Below, one piece after another: positions 42,957-52,487 of a DNA stretch of 64,000 nt (position 1 is the stretch's first letter; every line of letters starts with the position of its first letter). The position numbers and the translations under genes are program-made. The notes below the pieces were generated by a model. The model was not told the DNA's origin. It worked only from the letters and a program-made list of their open reading frames with translations, and did no database searches. Origin of the DNA: Martinezella rhizogenes (GTDB lineage: Bacteria; Pseudomonadota; Alphaproteobacteria; Rhizobiales; Rhizobiaceae); assembly GCF_000799715.1 (NCBI RefSeq), contig NZ_JUHG01000014.1, positions 434,001-498,000 on the forward strand. Reading direction: 5' to 3'.

Positions 42957-43658
42957 ATGGCGGCGCTGCTCGAAGTCCAGGGTCTCAATGCCTGGTATGG
43001 CGAAAGCCACATATTGCACGGCGTCGACATGAAGGTCGCCGAGGGCGAGACCATCACTATTCTTGGCCGCAACGGCGTCGGCAAGACGACGACGCTGCGT
43101 ACCATTGTCGGCATCGTCCGGGCGCGCAAAGGCAAGATCGCCTTCGCCGGCGCCGACATGATGCAGGTGCCGCTGCACAAGACTGCCCACAAGGGCATCG
43201 GCTTCGTGCCGGAGGAGCGCGGCATCTTCTCGACGCTCACTGTTCATGAAAACCTGATGCTGCCGCCGGTCGTGGCCGCGGGCGGCATGACGGTGGACGA
43301 GATTTTCGAGCTGTTTCCCAATCTGCACGAGCGCCGCAACAGCCCCGGCACCAAGCTCTCCGGCGGCGAGCAGCAGATGCTCGCCATGGCCCGTATCCTG
43401 CGCACCGGTGTGCGCATGCTGCTGCTCGACGAGCCGACGGAGGGGCTGGCGCCGGTCATCGTCCAGCGCATCGGCGAGGTGCTGAGAAAGCTCAGGGAGC
43501 GCGGCATGACCATTCTTCTGGTCGAGCAGAACTTCCGCTTCGCCAGCCGCATTGCCGATCGCTTCTATCTGATGGATCATGGCCAGATGGTCGCGGAATT
43601 TCCGGTCGGTGAACTGCCGGAGCGGATGGACATGCTGCACAAGGTTCTGGGGGTTTGA
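42957..43658 (+). CDS. livF: Branched-chain-type ABC transporter ATPase (LivF-like)
   Basis: 233-residue ATPase. Walker A LGRNGVGKTTTLRTI, signature GTKLSGGEQQMLAMARIL, Walker B MLLLDEPTEGLAP. Only two bases separate it from livG; GGAGG lies seven bases before ATG 42957. It is the second ATPase of the transporter. Confidence 0.95.
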   Translation: MAALLEVQGLNAWYGESHILHGVDMKVAEGETITILGRNGVGKTTTLRTIVGIVRARKGKIAFAGADMMQVPLHKTAHKGIGFVPEERGIFSTLTVHENLMLPPVVAAGGMTVDEIFELFPNLHERRNSPGTKLSGGEQQMLAMARILRTGVRMLLLDEPTEGLAPVIVQRIGEVLRKLRERGMTILLVEQNFRFASRIADRFYLMDHGQMVAEFPVGELPERMDMLHKVLGV

Positions 43659-43662
43659 CGCC

Positions 43663-44550
43663 ATGACCACGATATTCGGCATTCCGCTTCAGGCGCTTCT
43701 CGGGCAGTTGTTGATCGGTCTGATCAACGGTTCCTTCTATGCGCTCTTGAGCCTCGGGCTCGCGATCATCTTCGGCATGCTCCGGGTGATCAATTTCGCC
43801 CATGGCGCCTTCTATATGCTCGGCGCCTTCACCGCCTATCTGCTGCTCGCCTATGCCGGCATTGGCTACTGGCCGGCGCTGGTGCTGGCGCCGCTGATCG
43901 TCGGCCTGTTCGGCGCCGTGGTCGAGCGGCTGTGCCTGCGGCAGCTCTATACGATCGATCCGCTCTACGGCCTGCTCTTCACCTTCGGCATGGCGCTGAC
44001 CATCGAGGGCACGTTCCGTTATCTCTATGGTTCTTCGGGCCAGCCCTATGCGGTGCCGGCGGCATTGGCGGGAGCGCAGAATGTCGGTTTCATGTTCCTG
44101 CCGGTCTATCGCGGCTGGGTGGTCATCGCCTCGCTCGTGGTCTGTATCGGCACATGGCTGTTGATTGAGAAGACCAAGCTCGGTGCCTATCTGCGGGCCG
44201 CGACGGAGAATTCGATACTCGTGCAGGTCTTCGGCGTGAATGTACCGGTACTGCTGACGCTGACCTACGGCTTCGGCGTGGCCCTCGCCGCCTTTGCAGG
44301 CGTGCTGGCCGCACCCATCTATCAGGTCTCGCCGCTGATGGGGTCGAACATGATCATCATCGTCTTTGCCGTCGTGGTCGTCGGCGGCATGGGCTCGATC
44401 ATGGGCGCCATCGTCACCGGCTATATGCTCGGCGTTGCCGAGGGCCTGACCAAGGTCTTCTATCCGGAAGCCTCCAACATCGTCATCTTCGTGATCATGG
44501 CGATCGTGCTGCTTCTCAGGCCCGCGGGCCTCTTTGGCCGGGATGTGTGA
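43663..44550 (+). CDS. livH: Branched-chain-type ABC transporter permease (LivH-like)
   Basis: 295-residue inner-membrane permease with about eight helices. LGLAIIFGMLRVINFAHGAFYMLGAF is the LivH signature; VGGMGSIMGAIVTGYMLGVAEG marks the coupling region. The start is ATG 43663 (MTTIFGIPLQ), 4 bp after livF. It forms a heterodimeric channel with LivM. Confidence 0.94.
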   Translation: MTTIFGIPLQALLGQLLIGLINGSFYALLSLGLAIIFGMLRVINFAHGAFYMLGAFTAYLLLAYAGIGYWPALVLAPLIVGLFGAVVERLCLRQLYTIDPLYGLLFTFGMALTIEGTFRYLYGSSGQPYAVPAALAGAQNVGFMFLPVYRGWVVIASLVVCIGTWLLIEKTKLGAYLRAATENSILVQVFGVNVPVLLTLTYGFGVALAAFAGVLAAPIYQVSPLMGSNMIIIVFAVVVVGGMGSIMGAIVTGYMLGVAEGLTKVFYPEASNIVIFVIMAIVLLLRPAGLFGRDV

Positions 44551-44551
44551 A

Positions 44552-45535
44552 ATGACCGATATCACCTCGCCCAAATCCAGCACACGCCCGGTATTGACAG
44601 TGCAAAAGCTGCTGCTGGTCGCCGGCCTCGTGGTTCTGATCTGGGTGCCATTCTTCATCTACCCGATCTTCGTCATGAAGGTGCTGTGCTTCGCGTTGTT
44701 TGCCTGCGCCTTCAACCTGCTGCTCGGCTATACCGGCCTGCTGTCCTTCGGCCATGCCACCTTCTTCGGCGGCGCGGCCTATTTCACGGCGCATGCGGTG
44801 AAGGAATGGGGCCTGCCGCCGGAACTCGGCATATTGATCGGTGTCGCCGGGGCTGCGCTGCTCGGCCTGATCATGGGCTTCGTCGCCATCCGCCGTCAGG
44901 GCATCTATTTCTCGATGATCACGCTCGCGCTCTCCTACATGTTCTATTTCTTCTGCCTGCAGGCGGAGTTCACCCAGGGCGAGGACGGCATCCAGTCGGT
45001 GCCGCGCGGCTATCTCTTCGGCGTTCTCGATCTGAATAACGCGTTCAACATGTATTATTTCGTGCTGGCCGTGTTCATTATCGGCGTGCTGATCATTTGG
45101 CGCTTCATCAATTCGCCCTTCGGCATGATCCTCAAATCGATCCGGGAAAACGAGCAGCGGGCGATTTCGCTCGGCTATTCCGTGGCGCGCTACAAGCTTG
45201 GCGCCTTCGTCATGTCGGCGGCGCTCGCCGGGCTCGCCGGCGCGGTCAAGGCGCTGGTCTTCCAGTTCGCGACGCTCACCGACGTCGCCTGGCAGATGTC
45301 CGGCGAGGTGATCTTGATGACCCTGCTCGGCGGCATCGGCACCCTGATCGGCCCGCTGTTCGGCGCCGGTCTGGTGGCGACGCTGGAAAACTATCTCGCC
45401 ACCTCGGATTTCCCCGTCACCATTATCACCGGCATCGTCTTCATGGTCTGTGTCCTGCTCTTCCGCCGTGGCATTATCGGCGAGTTCTATGCCTCGCGGC
45501 TGGGACGGAAGCTGGGGTTTGAGTACCGGCGGTGA
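44552..45535 (+). CDS. livM: Branched-chain-type ABC transporter permease (LivM-like)
   Basis: 327-residue permease with the LivM marks FNLLLGYTGLLSFGHATFFGGAAY and GILIGVAGAALLGLIMGFVAIRRQG, and the conserved EGDGIQ-like motif TQGEDGIQSVP. It starts one base after the livH stop. It ends 76 bp before the GMC oxidoreductase, with a short repeat in between, so the operon probably continues. Confidence 0.94.
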   Translation: MTDITSPKSSTRPVLTVQKLLLVAGLVVLIWVPFFIYPIFVMKVLCFALFACAFNLLLGYTGLLSFGHATFFGGAAYFTAHAVKEWGLPPELGILIGVAGAALLGLIMGFVAIRRQGIYFSMITLALSYMFYFFCLQAEFTQGEDGIQSVPRGYLFGVLDLNNAFNMYYFVLAVFIIGVLIIWRFINSPFGMILKSIRENEQRAISLGYSVARYKLGAFVMSAALAGLAGAVKALVFQFATLTDVAWQMSGEVILMTLLGGIGTLIGPLFGAGLVATLENYLATSDFPVTIITGIVFMVCVLLFRRGIIGEFYASRLGRKLGFEYRR

Positions 45536-45546
45536 CTGTTTGCCTT

Positions 45547-45596
45547 TCCTTCCCCTGCTCGCGGGGAGAAGGTGCCCGAAGGGCGGATGAGGGGAT
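45547..45596. repeat. Short intergenic palindromic repeat
   Basis: CCTTCCCC / GGGGAGAAGG stem around TGCTCGC, followed by GCCC-GAA-GGGC and GATGAGGGG. This G/C-rich module resembles the small mosaic repeats spread through rhizobial genomes. It lies in the 76-bp gap between livM and the GMC oxidoreductase and may affect mRNA ends. Confidence 0.6.
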
Positions 45597-45611
45597 GACT
45601 GAGTTTTGAAC

Positions 45612-47207
45612 ATGGATCGCTACGACTACATCATCATCGGCGCCGGCAGTGCCGGCTGCGTGCTTGCCAACCGGTTGTCCGCCGATCGCAACAACAGGGT
45701 ACTGCTGCTGGAGGCGGGCGGCAGAGATAATTATCACTGGATTCACATCCCGGTCGGCTATCTCTATTGCATCAACAATCCCCGCACTGACTGGTGTTTC
45801 ACCACGACGCCGGAAGCGGGACTGAACGGCCGCGCGCTGAACTATCCGCGCGGCAAGGTGTTGGGCGGCTGCTCCTCGATCAACGGCATGATCTATATGC
45901 GCGGCCAGGCACGCGACTACGATCTCTGGCGGCAGCTCGGTTGCGCCGGCTGGGGCTGGGACGATGTGTTGCCCTATTTCGTGAAGTCCGAGGACCACTA
46001 CAGGGGCAAGGACGAGATGCATGGCGCCGGCGGCGAATGGCGGGTGGAGAAGGCCCGCGTGCGCTGGGCCGTGCTCGACGCCTTCCAGGCGGCGGCGCGG
46101 GAGGCCGGCATTCCCGAGACGGCGGATTTCAATCGTGGCAACAATGAAGGCTCCGGCTATTTCGACGTCAACCAGCGCTCCGGCATCCGTTGGAACACGG
46201 CCAAGGCCTTCCTCCGACCGGCACTGAAACAGGGTAATCTCACCGTGCTGACGAAGGCGCAGGTGCGCCGCCTCATCATCGAGGGTGATGCCGTTACCGG
46301 CGTCGAATTCCAGCATGACGGGGTGGCGAAGCGCGCCTATGCGACCAGGGAGACTGTTCTGTCCGCCGGGTCGATCGGCTCGCCGCAGATCCTCGAACTC
46401 TCCGGCATCGGCCGTGGCGAGGTGTTGAGCGAGGCTGGCATCGAGGTAGTGCGCGAGGTCAAGGCGGTCGGCGAGAACCTTCAGGATCACCTGCAACTGC
46501 GCATGGCCTACAAGGTGACGGGCGTACCGACCTTGAACGAGAAGGCGACGTCGATGTTCGGCAAGGCGGCGATCGGGCTCGAATATCTCGTCCGTCGCTC
46601 CGGGCCGATGGCGATGGCGCCGAGCCAGCTCGGCATCTTCACCCGCTCCGGTCCCGACAAGGAAACGCCGGACCTGCAATATCATGTCCAGCCGGTCTCG
46701 CTCGACAAGTTCGGTGATCCGGTCCACCCCTTTCCGGCGATCACCGCCAGCGTTTGCAATCTGAGGCCGGAGAGCCGGGGCTCGGTGCATATCCGGAGCC
46801 CGGATTTCGCCACGCAGCCGGCGATCAGCCCAAACTACCTCTCGGCATCGCGCGACCGCGAAATCGCCGTCCGCTCCATTCGACTGACGCGGCGGATCGT
46901 GGCACAGCCGTCTTTCGCCAGGTTCCGGCCGGAAGAGTTCAAGCCCGGCCCCTCCTATCAGACCGATGCCGATCTCGATCGCGCCGTCGGCGATATCGGC
47001 ACGACGATCTTTCATCCGGTTGGTACCTGCCGCATGGGTAGCGATCCGCAAAGCGTGGTCGACCCGCGCCTGCGGTTCAGGGCGCTGGCAAGGCTTCGGA
47101 TCGCCGACGCCTCGGTGATGCCGTCGATCACGTCGGGTAATACCAATTCGCCGACCATTATGATTGCCGAAAAAGCCGCCGAGATGATCCTTGCCGACAA
47201 CCGCTGA
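45612..47207 (+). CDS. GMC-family FAD oxidoreductase (choline/alcohol dehydrogenase-like)
   Basis: 531-residue flavoenzyme. FAD-binding DYIIIGAGSAGCVLANRLS at the N-terminus, GMC signature 1 GKVLGGCSSINGMIYMRGQ, signature 2 SAGSIGSPQILELSGIG. The C-terminal TSGNTNSPTIMIAEKAAEMI carries the active-site region with TTIFHPVGTCRMG. Relatives oxidise choline or aliphatic alcohols. The neighbours (transporter, valine-pathway enzymes) suggest oxidation of an imported branched alcohol; this is inference. ATG 45612 preferred over TTG 45606. Confidence 0.9.
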   Translation: MDRYDYIIIGAGSAGCVLANRLSADRNNRVLLLEAGGRDNYHWIHIPVGYLYCINNPRTDWCFTTTPEAGLNGRALNYPRGKVLGGCSSINGMIYMRGQARDYDLWRQLGCAGWGWDDVLPYFVKSEDHYRGKDEMHGAGGEWRVEKARVRWAVLDAFQAAAREAGIPETADFNRGNNEGSGYFDVNQRSGIRWNTAKAFLRPALKQGNLTVLTKAQVRRLIIEGDAVTGVEFQHDGVAKRAYATRETVLSAGSIGSPQILELSGIGRGEVLSEAGIEVVREVKAVGENLQDHLQLRMAYKVTGVPTLNEKATSMFGKAAIGLEYLVRRSGPMAMAPSQLGIFTRSGPDKETPDLQYHVQPVSLDKFGDPVHPFPAITASVCNLRPESRGSVHIRSPDFATQPAISPNYLSASRDREIAVRSIRLTRRIVAQPSFARFRPEEFKPGPSYQTDADLDRAVGDIGTTIFHPVGTCRMGSDPQSVVDPRLRFRALARLRIADASVMPSITSGNTNSPTIMIAEKAAEMILADNR

Positions 47208-47247
47208 GCGCCTATTGATTAGGGAAGCAAGGATACGGAGTTTTAGA

Positions 47248-48303
47248 ATGCAGAGCATAGACGAAGTCATCATCGAGCGCCGGGGATCGGCCGGTCTCAT
47301 CCGCCTCAACCGGCCGCAGGCGCTGAACAGCCTGACACTGCCGATGATCCGGGCGATCGCGTCGGCGCTGGATGATTTCGCCACCGATCCCTCTGTCGCC
47401 AGCGTTATCATCAAGGGAGAGGGCGAGCGGGCCTTCTGCGCCGGCGGCGATATCCGCCTGCTGCATCAGAGCGGCAAGGAAAAATCGGATGGCGCCGAGA
47501 CCTTCTGGCGCGAGGAGTTTCTCCTCAACCACGCCATCGCCCATTATCCCAAGCCCTATGTGGCGCTGATGGACGGTATCACCATGGGCGGCGGCGTCGG
47601 TCTCTCGGCACATGGCAGCCACCGCGTCGTCACCGAGCGCACGCGGCTTGCCATGCCGGAGACCGGCATCGGCTATTTCCCCGATGTCGGTGCAACGTGG
47701 CTGCTGTCGCACATGCCCGGCGAAACCGGTACCTGGATGGGCCTGATCGGCCTTGCCGTCAACGCCGCTGATGCTCTCCATGCCGGGTTGGCCGATCACG
47801 CTGTTACGTCTTCGGACTTGCAGGTCCTGGTTGAGGCGATTGCGGCGCTGCCTGCCACAGCATCCCCGACGGATGTGCATAGGGCAATTGCGGGCTTGAC
47901 GCTCGACACCGGGGCAAGCCATTTGGCCACCGGCCAGGACATGATCGACCGGGCGTTCGCCTATGATACCGTCGAGGATATCCTGCGAGCTCTGGCGCAA
48001 GAGCCTGACGAGTTCGCCGCCGAGACAGCCGAGGCGATCCGCACCCGCTCGCCGACCAGCCTGAAATTGACTCTGCGCTTGCTGCGGGTCGGGCGGGTGA
48101 GCGCAAGCCTTGCCGAGTGCCTGAACCGTGAACTCGGCGCCTGCCTCGGCATATTGTATAATCCGGACTTCTACGAAGGCGTCCGCGCCGCCGTCATCGA
48201 CAAGGATCGCAATCCGAAATGGTCGCCGGCAAGCCTTGCCGATGTCGAGGACGCCGCCATCGAACGCTTCTTCGTGCCGGCGCAACCGCCGCTTTTCGCA
48301 TAA
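47248..48303 (+). CDS. 3-hydroxyisobutyryl-CoA hydrolase (enoyl-CoA hydratase superfamily)
   Basis: 351-residue crotonase-fold enzyme. VIIKGEGERAFCAGGDIRLL and MDGITMGGGVGLSAHGSHRV form the oxyanion pocket; MPETGIGYFPDVGATWLLS carries the acidic catalytic region. The length and the FFVPAQPPLFA-type C-terminus fit hydrolases of valine catabolism, which free 3-hydroxyisobutyrate from its CoA ester. Followed 24 bp later by the dehydrogenase that uses its product. ATG 47248 has GGAG eight bases upstream. Confidence 0.88.
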   Translation: MQSIDEVIIERRGSAGLIRLNRPQALNSLTLPMIRAIASALDDFATDPSVASVIIKGEGERAFCAGGDIRLLHQSGKEKSDGAETFWREEFLLNHAIAHYPKPYVALMDGITMGGGVGLSAHGSHRVVTERTRLAMPETGIGYFPDVGATWLLSHMPGETGTWMGLIGLAVNAADALHAGLADHAVTSSDLQVLVEAIAALPATASPTDVHRAIAGLTLDTGASHLATGQDMIDRAFAYDTVEDILRALAQEPDEFAAETAEAIRTRSPTSLKLTLRLLRVGRVSASLAECLNRELGACLGILYNPDFYEGVRAAVIDKDRNPKWSPASLADVEDAAIERFFVPAQPPLFA

Positions 48304-48327
48304 CGAGGATCATGGGAGGAGAGCATC

Positions 48328-49209
48328 ATGACACGGATCGCATTCATCGGGCTCGGCAATATGGGCGGCCCCATGGCCGCCAATCTGGTCAAGGCCGGCC
48401 ACGCCGTCATCGGCTTCGACCTCTCGCATGACATGCTGAAGGCGGCGGAGGCGACGGGCGTCAAGGCGGCGAATGTGTTGACCGAGGCATTAGCGGACGC
48501 AGAAGCCGTCATCACCATGCTGCCGAAGGGTCAGCATGTGCTTACCGTCTGGACCGATATCCTGCGCTCGGTGCCGAAGGGCACCTTGCTGATCGACAGC
48601 TCCACTATCGATGTCGATAGCGCCCGCAAGGCGCATGCCATGGCCGGCGATGCCGGTTGCCTGTCGCTCGACGCGCCGGTCTCCGGCGGCACGGGTGGTG
48701 CTGCGGCGGGAACGCTGACCTTCATGGCTGGCGGTTCGTCAGAGAGCTTTGCGGCTGCCGAGCCGCTTTTGGACGTCATGGGAAAGAAGATCGTCCATTG
48801 CGGCGAGGCCGGGGCCGGCCAGGCGGCGAAGATCTGCAACAACATGATCCTCGGCATTTCGATGATCGGCGTCTGCGAGGCCTTCGTTCTCGGCGAAAAG
48901 CTTGGACTCTCGCATCAGGCGTTGTTCGACGTCGCTTCGACCTCGTCGGGCCAATGCTGGTCGATCAACACCTATTGCCCGGTGCCGGGTCCGGTGCCGA
49001 CGTCACCCGCCAACAACGACTACAAACCCGGCTTTGCGGCGGCGCTGATGTTGAAGGATCTGCGCCTGTCGCAGGAAGCCGCCCTGTCGAGCGGCGCATC
49101 GACGCCGCTCGGAGCCGAGGCGGCGCAACTCTTCGCTCTGTTCGAAAAACAGGGCAATGGCGGCCGTGACTTCTCGGCGATCATCGAGATGTTCCGGGAG
49201 CTAGCCTAA
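48328..49209 (+). CDS. mmsB: 3-hydroxyisobutyrate dehydrogenase
   Basis: 293-residue NAD-dependent beta-hydroxyacid dehydrogenase that oxidises 3-hydroxyisobutyrate to methylmalonate semialdehyde in valine breakdown. GLGNMGGPMAANLVKAGHAV is the Rossmann motif; DAPVSGGTGGAAAGTLTFM and the catalytic lysine block GAGQAAKICNNMILG identify the family. The strong GGGAGGAGAG ribosome-binding site is nine bases upstream. Last gene of the liv-GMC-hydrolase run; its stop is 2 bp from the convergent helicase stop. Confidence 0.93.
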   Translation: MTRIAFIGLGNMGGPMAANLVKAGHAVIGFDLSHDMLKAAEATGVKAANVLTEALADAEAVITMLPKGQHVLTVWTDILRSVPKGTLLIDSSTIDVDSARKAHAMAGDAGCLSLDAPVSGGTGGAAAGTLTFMAGGSSESFAAAEPLLDVMGKKIVHCGEAGAGQAAKICNNMILGISMIGVCEAFVLGEKLGLSHQALFDVASTSSGQCWSINTYCPVPGPVPTSPANNDYKPGFAAALMLKDLRLSQEAALSSGASTPLGAEAAQLFALFEKQGNGGRDFSAIIEMFRELA

Positions 49210-49211
49210 CC

Positions 49212-51281
49212 TCACCGCCACATGCCGCGCATCCGCGCCCCGACATCGACGCGCACCTGTCGCGCCTGGATCGCGGCGGGACTGTCTGATCGCGCCTGCG
49301 GCCAGCCGCAGACCTCGAAGAATTGTAAGAGCGTCACCGGAATGAAGCGGGTGCGCGAGGCAAAGACATGCCGGTCGCCCTGCGCATGCTGGCCGTAAGT
49401 GAAGAAACGCTGCGGGATGACGAGATCAAGGCCGTCCTTGGCGCGCGTCATCGCGACATAGAGCAACCGTCGCTCCTCCTCGATCTCGGCGGATGATCCG
49501 ACAGCAAGGTCGGCCGGGATGCAGCCATCGACCGCATTGAGGAGGAAGACCTTCGTCCATTCCTGACCCTTGGCGGAATGGATGGTCGAGAGGATGAGAT
49601 AGTCCTCGTCGAGCAAGGGCACGCCTGCCTGGTCGCTGGTGGCGTCGGGCGGATCGAGCGTCAGTTCGGTGAGGAAGCGTTCGCGTGAGCCGTAGCCGCC
49701 GGCGATCTGCTCGAGCTGGATCAGGTCCGCCAGCCGCGTCGAGGCGTCCTCATGTGCCCGTTCCAGATGCGGTTCGTACCATTGCCGCACAAGGCCGATT
49801 TCCGCCGGCCATCCGGCCTTGCCGCTCTTCAGCTCCTGCATGGTCGCAACGAAGCTCGTCCAGTCCTCGCCCGAGCGCGGTGGTGCCGGAAGCTCGCCAA
49901 GGGCGGCAATCGGACTGGCTTCCTCGCCGATATGGTCAAGCACGCGCTGGGCGGTCGAGGGGCCGACGCCGGGAAGCAGCTGCATCAGCCGGAAGCCGGC
50001 AACGCGATCGCGCGGGTTCTGGGCGAAGCGAAGCGCGGCCAGCATGTCCTTGACATGGGCGCTGTCGAGAAACTTCAGCCCGCCGAATTTGACGAAGGGA
50101 ATGTTGCGGCGGGTCAGCTCGATTTCCAGCGGTCCGCTATGACTTGAGGTGCGGAACAGCACGGCCTGCTGCTTCAGCTTGGCGCCGCTCTCGCGGTTTT
50201 CCAGCACCTGGTCGGCGACAAAGCGCGCCTGATCAGCCTCGTCGCGCACCGTCACCAGCCGTGGACGCTCGGCGCTTTGCCGCTCCGTCCGCAGGTTCTT
50301 GGTGAAACGCTCCGAGGCAAGGTCGATCACCGCGTTGGCGGCGGCAAGGATCGGCTGCGTCGAGCGGTAGTTACGGTCGAGCGTGACGATATTGGCTGAT
50401 GGCGTGAAGGCAGTGGGGAAATCGAGAATGTTGCGCACCGTCGCTGCGCGGAAGGAATAGATCGACTGCGCATCGTCGCCAACCACGGTCAGCCCTTGGC
50501 CATCGGGCTTCAGCGCCAGCAGGATCGACGATTGCAGCCGGTTGGTATCCTGATATTCGTCGACCAATACATGGTCGAAACGGCCGCCAATATCCTCCGC
50601 GATCAGCGGTTCGTGCAGCATATGCGCCCAATAGAGTAGTAGATCGTCGTAATCGAGAACGTTCTGCGCCTGCTTGGCCTCGACATAGGCGGCGAAGAGG
50701 TCGCGCAGTTGTTTGTCCCAGGTGGCGCACCAGGGGAAGAAATCGCGCAGCATCTCTTCGAGCGGCGCTTCCGAATTGACGGCGCGGGAATAGATGGCAA
50801 GGCACGTCCCCTTGGTCGGGAAACGGCTTTCCAGCTTGGAGAAGCCGAGATCGTGACGAATGAGGTTCATCAGGTCGGCGCTGTCCTCGCGATCGTGGAT
50901 CGTGAAGGCCGGGTCAAGGCCAATCTGCTCCGCGTAATCCCTGAGAAGCCGCGCGCCGATGCCGTGGAACGTGCCGGTCCAGGCAAGCGCATCGGCCATG
51001 ATACCGGCATTGGCGCCCAGCACTTCGCGGCAGATGCGCTCGACGCGGCGGCCCATTTCGGCGGCGGCCCGGCGGGAAAAGGTCATCAGCAGGATACGGC
51101 GGGGATCGGCGCCCTTGACGATCAGATGGGCGACGCGGTGGGCAAGCGTGTTGGTCTTGCCGGAGCCGGCACCGGCGATCACCAGCAGCGGTCCGGCAAT
51201 ATGGCTGCCTTCGACCGTCGTGCCGTGCTCAACCGCCTGCCGCTGCTCCGGGTTCAGCTTTTCCAGATAGGCAGCGGTCAT
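49212..51281 (-). CDS. UvrD/Rep-type ATP-dependent DNA helicase
   Basis: 689-residue superfamily 1A helicase. Walker A VIAGAGSGKTNTLAHR, DEXX motif VLVDEYQDTN, motif III VVGDDAQSIYSFRAA, VTLDRNYRST, and motif V/VI region LSTIHSAKGQEW and RRLLYVAMTRAKDGLDLV. Shorter than E. coli UvrD, as common for the second UvrD-like enzyme of rhizobia. No nuclease domain. CAGGAGAG precedes ATG 51281. Likely acts in repair or replication restart. Confidence 0.94.
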   Translation of the reverse strand: MTAAYLEKLNPEQRQAVEHGTTVEGSHIAGPLLVIAGAGSGKTNTLAHRVAHLIVKGADPRRILLMTFSRRAAAEMGRRVERICREVLGANAGIMADALAWTGTFHGIGARLLRDYAEQIGLDPAFTIHDREDSADLMNLIRHDLGFSKLESRFPTKGTCLAIYSRAVNSEAPLEEMLRDFFPWCATWDKQLRDLFAAYVEAKQAQNVLDYDDLLLYWAHMLHEPLIAEDIGGRFDHVLVDEYQDTNRLQSSILLALKPDGQGLTVVGDDAQSIYSFRAATVRNILDFPTAFTPSANIVTLDRNYRSTQPILAAANAVIDLASERFTKNLRTERQSAERPRLVTVRDEADQARFVADQVLENRESGAKLKQQAVLFRTSSHSGPLEIELTRRNIPFVKFGGLKFLDSAHVKDMLAALRFAQNPRDRVAGFRLMQLLPGVGPSTAQRVLDHIGEEASPIAALGELPAPPRSGEDWTSFVATMQELKSGKAGWPAEIGLVRQWYEPHLERAHEDASTRLADLIQLEQIAGGYGSRERFLTELTLDPPDATSDQAGVPLLDEDYLILSTIHSAKGQEWTKVFLLNAVDGCIPADLAVGSSAEIEEERRLLYVAMTRAKDGLDLVIPQRFFTYGQHAQGDRHVFASRTRFIPVTLLQFFEVCGWPQARSDSPAAIQARQVRVDVGARMRGMWR

Positions 51282-51544
51282 GGGCTCTCCTGAAGGCTTT
51301 GCACGGCAGGCGCACGAACGAGGAATCGGTAGCGAATCACGATCGCAATCATATCCGAATGTTCGATGAATGTTCCCAATTGCCCAAAACTGTCAAGTTC
51401 GGCCGGTTTTACACGCCGATGTGACCTTCCCGCCAAAGAACTACTTCAGATTTAATGAATGCCTGCTCGAAAACAGCCTTTTGCGTACTTATGTAACATT
51501 TATGACAGTCAAGTTTCGGAGCGCATAAGTGAGGGTTCCCGAGC

Positions 51545-52417
51545 ATGAACGAGACAATCGCCACCGGATTGCGCCAGCCTGGAGGGCCGGTTGCCCTGCC
51601 GGACGGTCGCGTCGCGCTTGTGGAGATGGGCGATAGCCGTCGTTGTCTGACCGTGATTGTCGCCAACGGGACGCCCCGTGAAATCTGCCGGCCCGGCGGC
51701 CGGCCAAGCGGTCTTGCTGTCGACGGCGACAATTGTTTCTGGGTTGCGGGTGGGCCGGAAAACTCCCTGGTTCGCCTCTCTCCGGAGGGCCGGACCCTAC
51801 AGGTGATCGAGGGCGGCAAGGACGGCCCGTTCCTCTATCCGAACGATCTTGCCTTCGGCCCGGACGGCCTGCTCTATATGACTGATTCCGGTATCCGCAT
51901 CTCCGATCTGCTCGAAGGCGCCGATATCAATCCGGATTTCTTCCAGGCACCCTACAATGGCCGCGTCTATCAGATCGACCCGGGGGAGGGCCGCGTGCTG
52001 CGGGTGCTTGCGACCGGCTTGCTCCATGCCAGCGGCATCGCCTTCGGGCCGGACGGGCGGCTTTATTACAGCGAGACCCTGACCGGGAAAATCCATCGTC
52101 AGGTCGTCGGCGCGCGGCAGGAATTGTTTGCACAGGTGATACCCGCACCCGCTGTCACGGCGCTGCGCGGCCCCGCCGGAATGGCCTTCGATCGGGATGG
52201 CGTGCTTTATTGCGCGCTCTATGGGCTTGGCGAGGTCTGCCTGATCGATCCCGCCGGAAAGAGTACCGGCCGGATCCGCACCAACGGCATGCGACCGGGC
52301 AACGTCGCCTTCACGCCCGATGGCAAATATGTGCTCATTAGCGAGCAGGAAAACGGTGCCTTGGAAAGAATAGTGGCGCCGCATCCGGGGCTGCCGCTGC
52401 ATATGCCGTCCATCTAG
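51545..52417 (+). CDS. SMP-30/gluconolactonase-family protein
   Basis: 290-residue six-bladed beta-propeller of the SMP-30/gluconolaconase/LRE-like group. VTLPDGRVALVEMGDS-type opening, LVRLSPEGRTLQVIEGG, PNDLAFGPDGLLYMTDSG and SGIAFGPDGRLYYSETLTG give the repeated calcium-binding blade motif. Probably a lactonase. No signal peptide. GAGGG precedes ATG 51545 by about ten bases. Followed by a strong terminator. Confidence 0.86.
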   Translation: MNETIATGLRQPGGPVALPDGRVALVEMGDSRRCLTVIVANGTPREICRPGGRPSGLAVDGDNCFWVAGGPENSLVRLSPEGRTLQVIEGGKDGPFLYPNDLAFGPDGLLYMTDSGIRISDLLEGADINPDFFQAPYNGRVYQIDPGEGRVLRVLATGLLHASGIAFGPDGRLYYSETLTGKIHRQVVGARQELFAQVIPAPAVTALRGPAGMAFDRDGVLYCALYGLGEVCLIDPAGKSTGRIRTNGMRPGNVAFTPDGKYVLISEQENGALERIVAPHPGLPLHMPSI

Positions 52418-52439
52418 CATATCGGTCCGAAGGCCGCTT

Positions 52440-52471
52440 GGACATGCCCGGTGGCCGGGCATGTCCTCTTT
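52440..52471. terminator. Terminator between the SMP-30 gene and secDF
   Basis: Perfect 12-bp stem GGACATGCCCGG / CCGGGCATGTCC with TGG loop, followed by CTCTTT on the plus strand. Likely serves the SMP-30 gene and, as a stem, may also close the secDF transcript. Confidence 0.75.
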
Positions 52472-52487
52472 CATGTCGATCCGCTAC

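Noticed and set aside
45474..47414. 646-codon open frame opposite the GMC oxidoreductase
   Set aside because: Antisense shadow; low-complexity Arg/Ala-rich product with no motif.
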